Source: Sinohyriopsis cumingii (taxonomy: Eukaryota > Mollusca > Bivalvia > Unionida > Unionidae). From it: a stretch of DNA of 64,000 nucleotides. The stretch covers positions 86,999,011-87,063,010 of the forward strand of contig CM068832.1 in the NCBI GenBank assembly GCA_028554795.2, in the 5' to 3' direction. The notes beneath the pieces were generated by a model. The model worked only from the letters and a program-made list of their open reading frames with translations, had not been told where the DNA came from and made no database searches. How positions within the stretch are numbered: position 1 is the stretch's first letter; each line of letters opens with the position of its first letter. The position numbers were made by a program, and so were the translations under genes. Below, piece after piece: positions 63,954 to 64,000 of this stretch.

Positions 63954-64000
63954 CTGTTCCATTTCCCTTAGTCCCAAGACAGTCCCACGATTTATTCCCC

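Overview
This is a 64 kb piece of an animal nuclear genome. It has AT-rich non-coding DNA, spliced genes with GT/AG introns, tRNA-derived SINEs, a LINE family, long microsatellites and a 7 kb minisatellite. The gene families (a lectin-like receptor with a tyrosine-rich tail, a DUF4806 protein, an ankyrin exon resembling TRP channels, and a transposon-like family common in invertebrates) and the repeat style suggest a lophotrochozoan, most likely a marine mollusc such as a bivalve. The species assignment is inference.

Layout. 1-7.9 kb: no confident gene, but a diverged ~0.65 kb duplication keeps a coding-like end in both copies. 7.98-8.47 kb: one ankyrin-containing exon that runs straight into a 43-bp minisatellite (about 8.47-15.71 kb), followed by CATC/CATA microsatellites. 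16.2-21.3 kb: gene-poor DNA with small tandem repeats and a LINE 3' fragment. 21.3-23.24 kb: an intronless transposon-like gene with its own TATA promoter and a single in-frame amber stop. 27.1-43.46 kb (+): a six-exon gene assembled from splice sites. Its exon lengths sum to exactly 428 codons and give signal peptide, lectin-like domain, Thr-rich stalk, one transmembrane helix and a tyrosine-rich tail. A broken second lectin-like module and three SINE or SINE-like copies lie in its introns. 44-52.2 kb: no gene found; tandem repeats and another SINE. 52.2-55.47 kb (-): a six-exon DUF4806 gene with a one-base frame break in an A-run. 55.49-56.82 kb (+): a CR1-like LINE remnant.

57.35-64 kb (continuing past the window): a more GC-rich insertion resembling a Polinton/Maverick or adintovirus. 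It carries a decayed protein-primed family B DNA polymerase, a BIR (IAP-type) ORF directly behind it in the same frame, a double CCHC-knuckle gene, and a divergent pair of unknown small genes. The most interesting signal is at the 3' ends of that pair. Both end in a perfect metazoan histone-mRNA stem-loop (GGCCCTTTTCAGGGCC) in sense orientation, followed by a shared purine-rich downstream element. Together with divergent TATA/CCAAT promoters, this copies the layout of a replication-dependent histone gene pair, although neither ORF is a histone. This suggests a virus-like element whose genes may be expressed as S-phase, non-polyadenylated mRNAs.

All calls were made by eye from the sequence; no database search was run.
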